Shown: positions 33,803 to 45,280, counted from the first letter of the stretch. The stretch is DNA of 64,000 nucleotides from Herbaspirillum autotrophicum (GCF_001189915.1 NZ_LFLS01000003.1:207951-271950); one strand, 5' to 3'. The notes: generated from the sequence alone by a model not told the origin. Made by a program: numbers and translations.

Positions 33803-36568
33803 TTGCCCGGCCCGCTTCGTATCGCGTGCGATCACGACACTCATTTGCGCCGGATCGATATAGGCGCGCACCGCTGCGTTGAGCTGCGCCAGCGTCAGGC
33901 TGCCGATCTGCTGGTCCAGTTGGGCAGCCCATTGATAGTTGCGATCGAGCGCCAACAATCCAACCCAATCGGCAGCGATGTTGGCATCGCCCTCACGGTA
34001 TCGCTGGCGCATTTGCAATATGCCTGATTTCGCGTTTTCCAATTCTTCGGCCGTAAATCCATCCTTCACGACGAGCGCCAGCTCTTGCTTCACCGCAGCT
34101 TCCACCTTGCCCAGATTCTGCGGCGCAGCGATTGCCCGCACCGCGAAATAGCCGGCATCGCTGAAACTGCCAACTTCCAGCATGGATTCAATGCCGTATG
34201 ACAGCCCATCCTTCTGACGCACGCGGTCAGCCAGACGAGATTTGAGCGAGCTACCGCCAATCAGATAGTTGGCGACCATCAATGCCGGAAAAGCGGCATC
34301 GGTATCGCGCATGCGGATATTCTGACGCGCCAGATAAAAACCGTTTTCCTTGTCTGGCGTGTCGATCAGCTCGCGCTTGGGTGATATCTCAGCCCAGGAT
34401 TCCAACACCCGCGCATAAGGAGCGCGACTCGCCCACCCGCCAAACGCTGCATCGACAGCCTTGACAGCGGTGTCCGGATCAAACGCGCCGACGATCACCA
34501 GTTGGCCGTCAGAGGCGCCATAGAATTCCTGATGAAACTGTTTGACCTGGTCCAGCGTGGTGTTTTTCACGCCGTCGATTTTTTGCTCCAGTCCCATGGC
34601 GGCACGCCAGTCACCGGCCGGATAGTGATTGAAGTGAAGCGCCATGACGTCGTTGGCGCGGGCCGAAGGATCCTTGCGCGCGGCTTCCAGGTCCAACAAT
34701 AATTCCTGACGCACTTGCTCGAATTCCGCTGCATCAAACCTGGGATGGCGCAGTACTTCGGCCTGCAATTGCAAGGCTGGTACCAGGTTTTCACGGGTAG
34801 TCTGAAATCCGAACAGCTCACCGTTGATCTTCAGACGTTGAATCGCGTCCAGCAATTCCTGACGGCTCTTCGACTCGGTACCGCGCAAGAGCATCATCTC
34901 CGCCATTTTGGCCGGTACCTGCTTGCCGAACAGGCTCTGCTCGTTACCGAACTCGGGATGAAGACTGACCGTGACCATGTCGCCACGCGTGCTTTTCGGC
35001 AACAGCGCCAGCTTGAAACCAGTGTGCTGGCCTTGGCCGGGCAGCAGCACCCGGGTATGCCGGTCGATATTGGCTGGCGTCGCATCGAAGCCTGCGCCGG
35101 CATGTACGCGCTGTTGCGGATGATACTGTTCCAGCGCGGCCGATACCGGTGGTGTTGCGGGGACATCCGTGCGTTGCGGCTGGTCTTCCGGCACGAACAG
35201 ACCCACGGTGCGATTATCGCGGCGGAAGTATTTGGCAGCCGCTGCGGCAGCCCGCGGCGCAGTCACCTGAAGCAGGTCGTCGCGTGCAGCGAACAGCAAG
35301 CGCCAATCACCCAGGGCTATCGCGTCGGACATGGAGACCGCCAACTGCTGCGGATCATTTTGCAGTTGCTCGTAGAAGTTGACTTGTTCCTGCCTGAAGC
35401 GCACCAGCTCGGCCTCGGTCGGCGGCGTCGCTGCAAACGATTCGATACCGGCAACCAACGCCTGCTTGATCGCCTCAAGGTCTGCACCTTGTTTGGCTCT
35501 GGCTGCAATCAGTTGCAAGCCCGGCGCCAGCCCGCTCAACTGAAATACATCAATCTGCGTGGCCAGTCCGCTTTCCACCAGCGATTTGTGCAAGCGGCCA
35601 TTCGGGGTATTTGTCAACACCGCCGCCGCTACCGTCAGCGCGTTGTAATCGGCGTGCACCATGGACGGCATCTTGTATCCCACCGCGACCAGTTGCATGT
35701 CGCCGCTGCGACGGATGAAAAACTGGCGCTCACCATCCTGCGTCGGTTCGATGGTCCAGAACTCGGGCAGTGCGCGTTTCGGCCTGGGCAGTTTGCCGAA
35801 GCTCTGGCTGACCCAGCGCAAAACCTGTTCCGGGGCGAAATCGCCGGCGATCATCATGACCGCATTGTCCGGTTGGTAATAGGTCCGGTAAAAGGCTTGC
35901 AGATTCCTGATCCTGACATTTTCAATATCGCTGCGATTGCCGATCGGCGAGCGGCTATAGCTGTGCCAGTCGTAAGCAACGCTTTGCATGCGTTTGATCA
36001 TTGCCTGGAACGGCGAGTTTTCACCCTCCTCGAATTCGTTGCGCACGACGGTCATCTCGCTATCGAGATCTTTCCTGGCGATATGAGAATTGCGCATGCG
36101 GTCAGCTTCCATCGCAATCGCCCAGCGCAGATTTTCATCGCCGGCCTGGAAGGTCTCAACATAATTGGTCTTATCGATTCCAGTGGTGCCGTTAAACGAC
36201 ATGCCGCGCCGGCTGAATTCCTGAGGGATCGCCGGATTGCGTGGCGTCCCTTTGAACAGCAAATGTTCAAGCAAGTGAGCCATGCCGGTTTCACCGTAGT
36301 TTTCATGGCGCGAACCGACCAGATAGGTGATGTTGAGAGTGACCGTCTTCTGCAAGGCATCAGGCAGCAGCAGCACCTTGAAGCCATTGGCAAAACGAAA
36401 TTCGGCAATGCCTTCCGCGACCGGGCCGCGGGTAACACCTGGCGGCAACGCAACCGGCGCCTGTGCGGCGGGTGAAACCTGGGCCCGGACCTGAAGCGGC
36501 AACAGTGAAGCGGCAATCAGGCTCAGCAAGGACACAAAGACGAGTCCGTGAGTTTTTTTTATAAGCAA
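33800..36568 (-). CDS. M16-family zinc metallopeptidase (pitrilysin-like, two-domain)
   Basis: A 922-residue exported peptidase. Signal peptide LVFVSLLSLIAASLLPLQVRA at residues 9-29; active-site motif HLLEH (H98, E101, H102) in GETGMAHLLEHLLFKGT, with the third ligand Glu in the later NEFEEGEN stretch; a second, inactive M16 repeat covers the C-terminal half (from about residue 500, KLALLPKSTRGDMVTV). It would degrade peptides in the periplasm. Start: a TTG at 36568 with an excellent ribosome site (GGAGGAGAG, 5 nt away) gives a standard signal peptide; no ATG in frame does so. It has its own terminator. Confidence 0.92.
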   Translation of the reverse strand: MLIKKTHGLVFVSLLSLIAASLLPLQVRAQVSPAAQAPVALPPGVTRGPVAEGIAEFRFANGFKVLLLPDALQKTVTLNITYLVGSRHENYGETGMAHLLEHLLFKGTPRNPAIPQEFSRRGMSFNGTTGIDKTNYVETFQAGDENLRWAIAMEADRMRNSHIARKDLDSEMTVVRNEFEEGENSPFQAMIKRMQSVAYDWHSYSRSPIGNRSDIENVRIRNLQAFYRTYYQPDNAVMMIAGDFAPEQVLRWVSQSFGKLPRPKRALPEFWTIEPTQDGERQFFIRRSGDMQLVAVGYKMPSMVHADYNALTVAAAVLTNTPNGRLHKSLVESGLATQIDVFQLSGLAPGLQLIAARAKQGADLEAIKQALVAGIESFAATPPTEAELVRFRQEQVNFYEQLQNDPQQLAVSMSDAIALGDWRLLFAARDDLLQVTAPRAAAAAAKYFRRDNRTVGLFVPEDQPQRTDVPATPPVSAALEQYHPQQRVHAGAGFDATPANIDRHTRVLLPGQGQHTGFKLALLPKSTRGDMVTVSLHPEFGNEQSLFGKQVPAKMAEMMLLRGTESKSRQELLDAIQRLKINGELFGFQTTRENLVPALQLQAEVLRHPRFDAAEFEQVRQELLLDLEAARKDPSARANDVMALHFNHYPAGDWRAAMGLEQKIDGVKNTTLDQVKQFHQEFYGASDGQLVIVGAFDPDTAVKAVDAAFGGWASRAPYARVLESWAEISPKRELIDTPDKENGFYLARQNIRMRDTDAAFPALMVANYLIGGSSLKSRLADRVRQKDGLSYGIESMLEVGSFSDAGYFAVRAIAAPQNLGKVEAAVKQELALVVKDGFTAEELENAKSGILQMRQRYREGDANIAADWVGLLALDRNYQWAAQLDQQIGSLTLAQLNAAVRAYIDPAQMSVVIARDTKRAGQ

Positions 36569-36671
36569 TCTACTCTCCTCCAAATGATGAAATCGTGATC
36601 CGGAAAATACGTTGCCATCACACCCCTGCAATGGCAACCTAGCCGGCTATTTTTTTGCTGCTGTACTCAAG

Positions 36672-37442
36672 TCAGAAGCGGTACGACAAATTGACGCCGA
36701 ATTCACTGGTCTTGTTTTCGGGTTCCATCCAGTCATTGGCGGAACTGTTCAACTTGCTATCGGCAATTTTCCAGTAACGGTAAAACGGTGTCACGCTGAT
36801 GCTGCCGGTACCGACCGGACGGGAAAGCGCTGCCGAGACTTCCAGGCCGTAACCACTGTCCTGACGATTGACCACGTTGTCGGAATATTGGAACCCCCGC
36901 AGTAAATGTTGATAAGACGCCTTGGGCGAAAAAGTCCACGATCCATCCCCGACCTTGAATACGGAACCCACCCCCAGCGTGCCATAAAAATATTTGGACT
37001 CGCGACGATAACCTCCCAATCCCGCCTGATCAAGTCGATCCACCAGATTGCGGTAGCCAGCGCCGGCGGACAAAGTCACAGGATAATCGAAGGCATGCGT
37101 GGTCCACTCATAGGTGCTCCTGATCTCCCAGGTCCTGCGCGACAACCCCGGCAACGACAGCGATCCATAAGATTGCCCTTGATAGGCGCCGGTGTAATCG
37201 CCGTTACCCCAGGCATACCGGCCTGCCACGCGCACCGCATTTTGCTGATCAATCTCCAAGCGCAAGTCGCCGGTAATGCCTTTCATGCTGGCCCGCTCCT
37301 TCATGAAGCGCCGCCCCTGGTGCCACTCGAGATAAGTCTCTTCGTAGATTTCAGTACCCAGGGTGAACTCCGGCCTGATTTCCGCAGTAGCCTGACCTGC
37401 CATGAATACCCCCGCTGCCAGCGCCATTATCTTGTTCATCAT
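36672..37442 (-). CDS. Outer-membrane beta-barrel protein, probably oligogalacturonate-type (KdgM-like) or similar small porin
   Basis: A 256-residue protein with a signal peptide (KIMALAAGVFMAGQATA then EIRPEFTLGTEIYEETYLEW) and about 12 amphipathic strands, e.g. YFYGTLGVGSVFKVGDGSWTFSPKASYQHL, ending GVNLSYRF with the terminal Phe of outer-membrane barrels. No cysteine or enzyme motif is visible. The family cannot be fixed by eye; KdgM-like small porin is one possibility. Two ATG codons occur in tandem after AGAGGGAGAAG; the first is taken. Same strand as the M16 peptidase, 103 bp upstream of it. Confidence 0.7.
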   Translation of the reverse strand: MMNKIMALAAGVFMAGQATAEIRPEFTLGTEIYEETYLEWHQGRRFMKERASMKGITGDLRLEIDQQNAVRVAGRYAWGNGDYTGAYQGQSYGSLSLPGLSRRTWEIRSTYEWTTHAFDYPVTLSAGAGYRNLVDRLDQAGLGGYRRESKYFYGTLGVGSVFKVGDGSWTFSPKASYQHLLRGFQYSDNVVNRQDSGYGLEVSAALSRPVGTGSISVTPFYRYWKIADSKLNSSANDWMEPENKTSEFGVNLSYRF

Positions 37443-37740
37443 CTTCTCCCTCTTGGATTGTGTTGATCTGGAATCAATCTTGCCAAGACGAAGTTGCAGT
37501 TGTATTACAAACCGGGTTGCCTGTATTTCAATTGCAATAGTCGATGTCGGGGGGATTTGTGTCTGGCCTCTCCGGCAAGCGCTCCCAGCCATGCCGTGCA
37601 ACGCAAGGCGTCAGCTGCTCCGTCATTGGTATTTCTTTTTGGAAACAATGTCTCGGTGCGCCCGATATCGGATCGGTGAAGTGCCCTGTTAAATGGATTC
37701 GGGCAACGATTTTCGCCCGCCATACTTTAATTTCCTAACA
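37443..37740. other. Intergenic region; no gene seen
   Basis: Between the outer-membrane protein and the groES promoter. No convincing frame or dyad was found. Confidence 0.5.
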
Positions 37741-37745
37741 CTGCC

Positions 37746-37775
37746 CTTGAAAAATCAACTGACCGTCCCTATACT
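37746..37775 (+). promoter_or_regulatory. groESL promoter (sigma-70 and possible heat-shock overlap)
   Basis: TTGAAA (37747-37752), 17-bp spacer, TATACT (37770-37775) is a near-consensus sigma-70 promoter. CTTGAAA and the following CCCTAT also fit the heat-shock sigma-32 pattern, so both factors may use it. Confidence 0.75.
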
Positions 37776-37801
37776 TAGCACTCGTCATGAGAGAGTGCTA
37801 A
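37775..37801 (+). promoter_or_regulatory. CIRCE element (HrcA operator) of groESL
   Basis: TTAGCACTC (37775-37783), 9-bp spacer, GAGTGCTAA (37793-37801): a perfect CIRCE inverted repeat overlapping the expected transcription start. Binding by HrcA is well established for this element. Confidence 0.97.
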
Positions 37802-37923
37802 CAGCTCTTTCTGGCCTGAACACTTTTCCGATGTAGCGCGCTTAATTGAAGCTGCATGGTTGAAGTCTGCTTTGCAGCGAATGCCGCAATTACTTATAAC
37901 TTATTGAATTTGAAGGAGCTTTT

Positions 37924-38217
37924 ATGAGTCTTCGTCCTTTGCACGATCGCGTTATCGTGAAACGTCTCGACCAGGAAACCAAAACCGCATCCGGTATCGT
38001 GCTCCCGGACGCTGCGACCGAAAAGCCAGATCAAGGTGAAGTCCTGGCAGTCGGCAACGGCAAAATCCTCGACGACGGCAAAGTCCGTCCGCTGGCAGTC
38101 AAGGTCGGCGACCGCGTTCTGTTCGGCAAATACTCCGGTCAAGCTGTCAAGATCGACGGCCAGGAACTGCTGGTAATGCGCGAAGAAGATCTGTTCGCCG
38201 TTGTCGAAGGCAAGTAA
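37924..38217 (+). CDS. groES: Co-chaperonin GroES
   Basis: A 97-residue protein with all GroES hallmarks: [28 protein letters not shown] (mobile loop near residues 17-32), [50 protein letters not shown]. It caps the GroEL cavity during folding of client proteins in the cytoplasm. Strong ribosome site (GAAGGAGCTTTT). First gene of the groESL operon, controlled by the CIRCE element and promoter upstream. Confidence 0.98.
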   Translation: MSLRPLHDRVIVKRLDQETKTASGIVLPDAATEKPDQGEVLAVGNGKILDDGKVRPLAVKVGDRVLFGKYSGQAVKIDGQELLVMREEDLFAVVEGK

Positions 38218-38268
38218 TTTCATGTGAATTGCGCCGCCGGGCCTCCGGTCCGCGCGCAATTCATGTAA

Positions 38269-39972
<1,704 letters not shown>

Positions 39973-40021
39973 TTTGCCGGATGCCATGCGGGTGCTTCGG
40001 CATTCGCAGCTCCTGTTGCAG

Positions 40022-40052
40022 AAAAAAACCGCAGCTTGCTGCGGTTTTTTTT
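40022..40052 (+). terminator. groESL terminator
   Basis: AAAACCGCAG-CTTG-CTGCGGTTTT hairpin followed by a run of T. The A-run on the left makes it bidirectional, so it may also end transcription from the opposite strand. Confidence 0.9.
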
Positions 40053-40095
40053 CGTCCGTCGTTTGCCGGCACAAGACATTGTTGCCGGTTCGCGG

Positions 40096-41208
40096 TCATT
40101 TGCCCCAGCGCCCGGCAAGCACCGGGCCGCGACACTCTCTGGCGGTCGCCGCTGCCAGCGTCCCCGCTTCACGCCCTGCTTCATATCCGGCCCGGGCGGC
40201 AGCCACGCGTACTGCCTCATCGGCCAGCGTCGTGACGCTGCTGCCGATCTCCCGGCCAACGATGACGCCTACCTTCTCGCCTGCCAGGCGGCCGGCCTGA
40301 ATGGCCGCAGCCCGGCCGATCTTGCCGGCGTCGCTGAGCGCCCGGCCGCTGCCGGCACCGGCAGCCAACTCTGTCGCCGCCAGCCTTGCTGCCAGGCGAG
40401 AAGCAATCGTGGCGCCGGTCAACCTTCCGGCTACCGCGCCGGATGCCCTGCCAAACCGGTAGCCTAGGCTACCGGCACGCTGACCGCCAATTGCCTCGCC
40501 GATCTCGCGTCCGGCTTGTCGTCCGGCATCGCCACCTGCCGCTACTGCCACCCAATCGATCTGCTCCCCGGCAACGCGCGTTGCGGCGGCAGCGCCGGCG
40601 CTCCTGCCATTGGTTTCGCCAACCTCCGCGCCGAGCAACGCTCCCATGCGCTGACCATGCAGCGTGCCCGACCGCAAACCGGCCCGGCCAGCGCTATCGG
40701 TGGCGCTGGCAACGGCCTCGCGAATCGCCGTTTTTTTGATGGCATGAAACAACTGGCCGCTGCCGAATTCGCGCGACACCGGCATCATGAATGCCGCCTC
40801 AGCCTCGAACATCGTCACTTCGGTCCTGACAATCGTCGAGGCAGCAGTTGCTGCAGCCGTGCTCCCGGCCGCCAGACTGCGACTGAGGGTAGCCGCAGTT
40901 GCGGCGGCTTCTGCTTCTGCCACCACTTCGGCAATCACTTCCGCAACGCCGGCTGCCACCGGGATGAAACGTTTGGGACGGTCATGCGGAATCGCCGGGG
41001 CGTCTTCCGGCGCGGCTTGTGCCGTACCGGCAGCATCCGCACGCTGGCGCAACCGGCCGTCGGCCTGATATAACGGCAAACCGGCCTCATGCCGGTCGCC
41101 GCCCGTCACAGTCACCACGGTGCCCGCAGCAATCTCGCCGGCCGCCGCCATGCCGGCAACGCTGTTTTGCTGCGGAACCGCTGTATACAGATTGGAATTG
41201 ATACGCAT
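40096..41208 (-). CDS. Ala/Gly-rich protein of unknown function with glycine-zipper-like repeats
   Basis: A 370-residue protein with a polar N-terminus (MRINSNLYTAVPQQNSV, no signal peptide) and an extreme Ala/Gly content. From about residue 195 it carries regularly spaced small residues with arginines, e.g. AGREIGEAIGGQRAGSLGYR, then SGAVAGRLTGATIASRLAAR and AIQAGRLAGEKVGVIVGREIG, resembling glycine-zipper (G-x-x-x-G) helical hairpins. I know no family for it. Good ribosome site (AAGGAGCATTTC). A type III or other secreted effector or translocator is conceivable because the N-terminus is Ser/Asn/Gln-rich without signal peptide, but there is no secretion gene nearby. Frame supported by length and codon bias. 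Confidence 0.7.
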   Translation of the reverse strand: MRINSNLYTAVPQQNSVAGMAAAGEIAAGTVVTVTGGDRHEAGLPLYQADGRLRQRADAAGTAQAAPEDAPAIPHDRPKRFIPVAAGVAEVIAEVVAEAEAAATAATLSRSLAAGSTAAATAASTIVRTEVTMFEAEAAFMMPVSREFGSGQLFHAIKKTAIREAVASATDSAGRAGLRSGTLHGQRMGALLGAEVGETNGRSAGAAAATRVAGEQIDWVAVAAGGDAGRQAGREIGEAIGGQRAGSLGYRFGRASGAVAGRLTGATIASRLAARLAATELAAGAGSGRALSDAGKIGRAAAIQAGRLAGEKVGVIVGREIGSSVTTLADEAVRVAAARAGYEAGREAGTLAAATARECRGPVLAGRWGK

Positions 41209-41575
41209 GAAATGCTCCTTTTCAAAAACCGGACCGGATACACAAAACAACCGCCCGGGTCGTCACAAATGGCCGGCACTGCGAACGTACCGGTTGGCGT
41301 CACAAAACATGATGAAATGTACACAACAATATATTTCTCAAAAGAAACATTTTGTAACCGGACGGCTCCGGATAGTGCCGCATTGAAATTTAATGCCGGA
41401 TTTGAGCACCCTGAAGCGCTATATTCATTTTCGTCATAACAAATTAGAAAAAAATAGTTCGCCTGATCTGCAAACACCCCTAAAATTGCGGATTCACAAT
41501 AAAAACAGAGGCAGCGGCTTGTGTCGGCACGCGCAACAACGCGATGCGATGCGAATAGCTGCCTTTTTCATTGCA
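41209..41575. other. AT-rich divergent intergenic region
   Basis: About 370 bp of clearly lower GC than the surroundings, between the Ala/Gly-rich gene and metN. It must contain both promoters; TAAAAT at 41481-41486 is a possible metN -10. No convincing gene. Confidence 0.5.
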
Positions 41576-42631
41576 ATGATAGAAATTCAAGCGGTCACTC
41601 AACGCTTCCAGAGTGCAGGCGGCGCCGTGGACGCGGTTCGCAATGTCGACCTGTCGATCCGCAAGGGCGAAGTATTCGGCATCATCGGTCGCAGCGGTGC
41701 TGGCAAAAGCACACTGGTGCGCACCATCAATCTGCTCAACCGTCCGACTTCGGGCCGCATCGTGCTCGACGGCAAAGACATGACCACGCTGTCGGCCGAC
41801 CAGTTGCGCGCGGCACGTCGCGAAATCGGCATGATTTTTCAGCATTTCAATTTGCTGTCGTCTCGCACCGTATACGACAACATCGCCTTGCCGCTGGAAC
41901 TGGCCGGGCTGTCGAAAGCCGAGATTGAAAAGAAGGTCGCCCCATTGCTGGAGCTGGTCGGCCTGACTGCGCTCAAGGATCGCTATCCGGCCAACATTTC
42001 AGGCGGCCAGAAACAGCGCGTCGGCATCGCCCGCGCGCTGGCCAACGAACCCAAGGTATTGCTGTCGGACGAAGCCACCTCGGCGCTCGATCCGGAAACT
42101 ACCCGCTCGATTCTGGAACTGCTGCGCAAGATCAACAAGGAACTGGGCCTGACCATCGTGCTGATCACGCATCAGATGGAAGTCATCAAGGTCATCTGTG
42201 ATCGCGTGGCAGTGATGGAAGCCGGCCAGGTGATCGAGCAAGGCGAAGTGCTGGACGTTTTCCGCGAACCGAAACATGAAGTCACGCGCGCCCTGATCGG
42301 CGATGTGATCGCGCATGAATTGCCCAAGGGCGTGCTGGAGCGGCTGCGGGCCCGGCTGGCGCGCAGCGATGCCGAAGGCAGTGCTGCTACCGACCATCTG
42401 TTCCGTTTTGCATTTACCGGCTCGGGGGTTGATCAGCCACATCTGTCGGAAGCGGTGCGCCGTTTCAATCTGGACTTCAATATCCTGCACGGCCAGATCG
42501 ATGAAATTCAGGGACAAGCGTTTGGTTCGCTCGCCATTCTGGCCAGCGGTACCCCACAAAATATCGCCGGCGCCATGGAGTATCTGCGCGCTCAGGGCGT
42601 GGTCGTAGAGGAGTTGAATCATGTCATCTGA
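41576..42631 (+). CDS. metN: Methionine ABC transporter ATP-binding protein MetN
   Basis: A 351-residue ABC ATPase: Walker [10 protein letters not shown], signature [16 protein letters not shown], Walker [16 protein letters not shown], switch His in [10 protein letters not shown], plus the C-terminal NIL ligand-sensing domain (from about residue 265, [21 protein letters not shown]), which binds methionine and inhibits transport when the cell is replete. ATG at 41576 begins the family N-terminus ([10 protein letters not shown]); an ATG nine codons earlier is possible. First gene of metNIQ. Confidence 0.95.
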   Translation: MIEIQAVTQRFQSAGGAVDAVRNVDLSIRKGEVFGIIGRSGAGKSTLVRTINLLNRPTSGRIVLDGKDMTTLSADQLRAARREIGMIFQHFNLLSSRTVYDNIALPLELAGLSKAEIEKKVAPLLELVGLTALKDRYPANISGGQKQRVGIARALANEPKVLLSDEATSALDPETTRSILELLRKINKELGLTIVLITHQMEVIKVICDRVAVMEAGQVIEQGEVLDVFREPKHEVTRALIGDVIAHELPKGVLERLRARLARSDAEGSAATDHLFRFAFTGSGVDQPHLSEAVRRFNLDFNILHGQIDEIQGQAFGSLAILASGTPQNIAGAMEYLRAQGVVVEELNHVI

Positions 42632-43274
42632 AATGCTTGATCTGTTCGTCAGTTCGTTTGGCGAAACCCTGATGATGGTCGGCATCTCCGGCATCCTCGG
42701 CGCCATTCTCGGCGTACCGCTGGGGATCGCCCTGCATCTGACCGAACGCAACGGCATCTTGCCGAATCTGGCGTTCAACCGCACTGCCGGCCTGCTGGTC
42801 AACGCGGTGCGCTCGACCCCGTTCATCATCCTGCTGGTGGCCGTGATTCCCTTCACGCGCTTTTTTGTCGGCACCTCAATCGGTACTGCTGCCGCCATCG
42901 TGCCGCTGACCATCGCTTCGGCGCCGTTCATCGCGCGTCTGGTGGAAACCGCATTGCGTGAAGTCGATCATGGTCTGGTGGAGGCGGCACAAGCCATGGG
43001 CGCCACCACCTGGCAAATCATTTACAAGGTATTGGTGCCGGAAGCATTTGCTGGTATCGTCGCCGGTCTCACCATCACCTTCGTCAGCCTGGTCGGCTAT
43101 TCGGCCATGGCCGGCGCCATCGGCGGCGGCGGTCTCGGAGACCTCGGCATCCGCTACGGCTACCAGCGCTTTTTGCCGGAAGTGATGCTGGCAGTGGTGC
43201 TGATTCTGATCGTATTTGTGCAATTGGTACAAACACTGGGAGATATCCTGGTAAGACGTCTCAGTCATCGCTAG
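42621..43274 (+). CDS. metI: Methionine ABC transporter permease MetI
   Basis: A 217-residue permease with five membrane segments and the EAA coupling loop [22 protein letters not shown] near residues 121-142. It forms the homodimeric channel for D/L-methionine import. The start overlaps the end of metN by 11 bp and has GAGGAG as ribosome site. Confidence 0.95.
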   Translation: MSSEMLDLFVSSFGETLMMVGISGILGAILGVPLGIALHLTERNGILPNLAFNRTAGLLVNAVRSTPFIILLVAVIPFTRFFVGTSIGTAAAIVPLTIASAPFIARLVETALREVDHGLVEAAQAMGATTWQIIYKVLVPEAFAGIVAGLTITFVSLVGYSAMAGAIGGGGLGDLGIRYGYQRFLPEVMLAVVLILIVFVQLVQTLGDILVRRLSHR

Positions 43275-43325
43275 GACGCAAAAAAACGCAGCTATCCGCT
43301 GCATCGAAAAAATGAAAGGGAAACA

Positions 43326-44126
43326 ATGAACCGTCGTCAATTAATCCAGTTTTTCGCAGGCTTGGGCGTCGTCGCCAGTCTGGTTGCAGCACCTGTGTCG
43401 GCCCAGGACAAAACCATCAAGATCGGCGCCACCGGCGGCCCGCATGCCGAGATTCTGGAACAGGTCAAAAAGATCGCTGAAAAAGATGGTCTGAAATTGC
43501 AAATCATCGAATTCAGCGATTACATTCAGCCGAACGCAGCGCTGGCTGCCGGCGACCTCGATGCCAACAGCTATCAGCACCAGCCTTACCTGGATGCTCA
43601 GGTCAAGGACCGTGGCTACAAGTTCGTCAGCGTCGGCACCACCATCACGTTCCCGATGGGCGTGTACTCCAAGAAGATCAAGTCGCTCAAAGACCTCAAG
43701 AGCGGTGGCCGTATCGGTATCCCTAACGATCCGACCAATGGCGGTCGCGCACTGTTGCTGCTGCAAGCACAAGGCGTACTCAAGCTGAAGGCAGATGCCG
43801 GTCTGAAGGCAACACCGCTGGACATCACCGACAATCCGAAGAAAGTCAAAATCATCGAACTGGACGCAGCGCAACTGCCACGTTCGCTGGATGATTTCGA
43901 TGCTGCCGTGATCAACGGCAACTTCGCGGAATCGGCCGGCCTGTCGCCAACCAAGGATGGCATCGCCGTGGAAGCGTCCAAGGGTCCTTACGTCAATGTC
44001 ATCGCGGTTCGCGCCGAAGACAAGGACAAGCCATGGGTAGCCAAGCTGATCAAGGCTTACCACAGCCCTGAAATCAAGAAGTTCGTGATCGAAAAGTACA
44101 AGAACTCGGTCATCACTTCCTGGTAA
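43326..44126 (+). CDS. metQ: Methionine-binding protein MetQ (NlpA family)
   Basis: A 266-residue periplasmic binding protein: signal sequence FFAGLGVVASLVAAPVSA then QDKTIKIGATGGPHAEILEQVK, and conserved DANSYQHQPYLD, FPMGVYSKKIKSL, IPNDPTNGGRALLLLQ and INGNFAESAGL. Unlike the Escherichia coli lipoprotein it has no lipobox Cys at the cleavage site, so it is probably soluble. It hands methionine to MetNI. Strong ribosome site AAAGGGAAAC. Confidence 0.95.
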   Translation: MNRRQLIQFFAGLGVVASLVAAPVSAQDKTIKIGATGGPHAEILEQVKKIAEKDGLKLQIIEFSDYIQPNAALAAGDLDANSYQHQPYLDAQVKDRGYKFVSVGTTITFPMGVYSKKIKSLKDLKSGGRIGIPNDPTNGGRALLLLQAQGVLKLKADAGLKATPLDITDNPKKVKIIELDAAQLPRSLDDFDAAVINGNFAESAGLSPTKDGIAVEASKGPYVNVIAVRAEDKDKPWVAKLIKAYHSPEIKKFVIEKYKNSVITSW

Positions 44127-44163
44127 TCACTTGCTGGTCTGCTGCGGCAGACCGGTATGAAAA

Positions 44164-44199
44164 AAGCGCCGGCGAATCACTTCGCCGGCGCTTTTTTTT
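44164..44199 (+). terminator. Bidirectional terminator between metQ and the YlqF gene
   Basis: Perfect 13-bp stem AAGCGCCGGCGAA / TTCGCCGGCGCTT with loop TCAC and T-run behind; the A-run in front lets it serve the convergent YlqF gene too. Confidence 0.92.
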
Positions 44200-44220
44200 C
44201 ATGCTGATCCTGTCATCACA

Positions 44221-45186
44221 TCACGACGTCAGATCGGCTTCTCCGCGGCCGTGATCGCTGGCCGCCTTGGCTGCTGCCGCCGCAGCCAGTTCCGCTTCTT
44301 CGGCAGCGATGGCAGCCACTTCTTCGCGGTGCTGTTGCAGCAACAGTGCGCGCGATTGCGGCGACTCCAGCGTAATGCGGCCCAAGGCGCCGGTACGGTA
44401 ATCCTGCAGGAAAGTATGCGCCGCCTTTTCGAAATCGGGATCGCCGCCTTTGAGCCGGAACCCGCGCCGCGCAGCCACACCTTCGATCACCGATACGCCA
44501 TCGATGCCATTGGTATCGAAACCGTAACGCGCCTTCAGCAATTGCGGGTAACGTTCGAGCAAGACGTCGGCCAGATAGGTGGCGACTTCTTCTTCGATCA
44601 GCGCATTGCTGCCGATGGCATGGCTGGCAGCCAGCATCAAGCCGTCGCTGGCCAGTTGAATCTTGGGCCACAACATGCCCGGGGTATCGATCAGCACCAT
44701 ATTGTTGCCGAGATACAAGCGCTGTTGTGTCTTGGTCACGGCCGGTTCATCCCCCACCGCCGCCACGCGCTTTTTCAGCAGGGCATTCATCAGCGTCGAT
44801 TTGCCGACGTTGGGAATGCCCATGATCATCATGCGCAATGGCTTGAGCGGCGTGCCGCGATGCGGCGCCAGCGCCAGTGCCAGCTTGGGGATCCGGGCGA
44901 CGTCGCTGGGCTTCTTGCAGCTCAGGGCCACCGCATTGACGTTCTTCTGACTGTTGTAATGACTGATCCATGCTTGCGTTGCGCCCGGGTCTGCCAGATC
45001 GCTCTTGTTCAGGATCTTCAGGCAGGGCCGCTGGCGAAACAGGCGCAATTGCTCAATCATCGGATTACAGCTGGCTTGCGGCAGACGCGCATCAAGCACT
45101 TCGATCACCAGATCGACCTTTTCCATTGCCTCCGCCGCTTTCTTGCGGGCGGCGTTCATGTGGCCTGGGAACCATTGTATGGACAT
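44221..45186 (-). CDS. ylqF: Ribosome biogenesis GTPase YlqF/RbgA
   Basis: A 321-residue circularly permuted GTPase: WFPGHMNAARKKAAEAM at the start, then G4 LNKSDLADP, G5-like ALSCKKPSDV, G1 GIPNVGKSTLMNAL, and G3 DTPGMLWPK, the permuted order that defines the family. It helps mature the large ribosomal subunit (entry of late proteins such as L16). The C-terminus is longer and Ala/Glu-rich (EEAELAAAAAAKAASDHG) than in Bacillus RbgA. Ribosome site AAGAAGAATTCGC. Confidence 0.93.
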   Translation of the reverse strand: MSIQWFPGHMNAARKKAAEAMEKVDLVIEVLDARLPQASCNPMIEQLRLFRQRPCLKILNKSDLADPGATQAWISHYNSQKNVNAVALSCKKPSDVARIPKLALALAPHRGTPLKPLRMMIMGIPNVGKSTLMNALLKKRVAAVGDEPAVTKTQQRLYLGNNMVLIDTPGMLWPKIQLASDGLMLAASHAIGSNALIEEEVATYLADVLLERYPQLLKARYGFDTNGIDGVSVIEGVAARRGFRLKGGDPDFEKAAHTFLQDYRTGALGRITLESPQSRALLLQQHREEVAAIAAEEAELAAAAAAKAASDHGRGEADLTS

Positions 45187-45280
45187 GCGAATTCTTCTTT
45201 TTTACAAATAAGCCGCTATTTTACGGCCTGCGGCACCGATCGCCGCAAAAAGAAGCAGTCGCCGCCGCTTTTCGTGCGCT

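Noticed and set aside
34715..36475. A 586-codon plus-strand frame opposite the M16 peptidase
   Set aside because: Antisense shadow; the peptidase motifs on the other strand are clear.
41435..41449. A sequence resembling the aromatic-regulon motif (AACAAATTAGAA) before metN
   Set aside because: Only 11 of 15 positions agree, the -10 spacing is wrong (about 31 nt), and the region is generally AT-rich, so chance is the simpler explanation.
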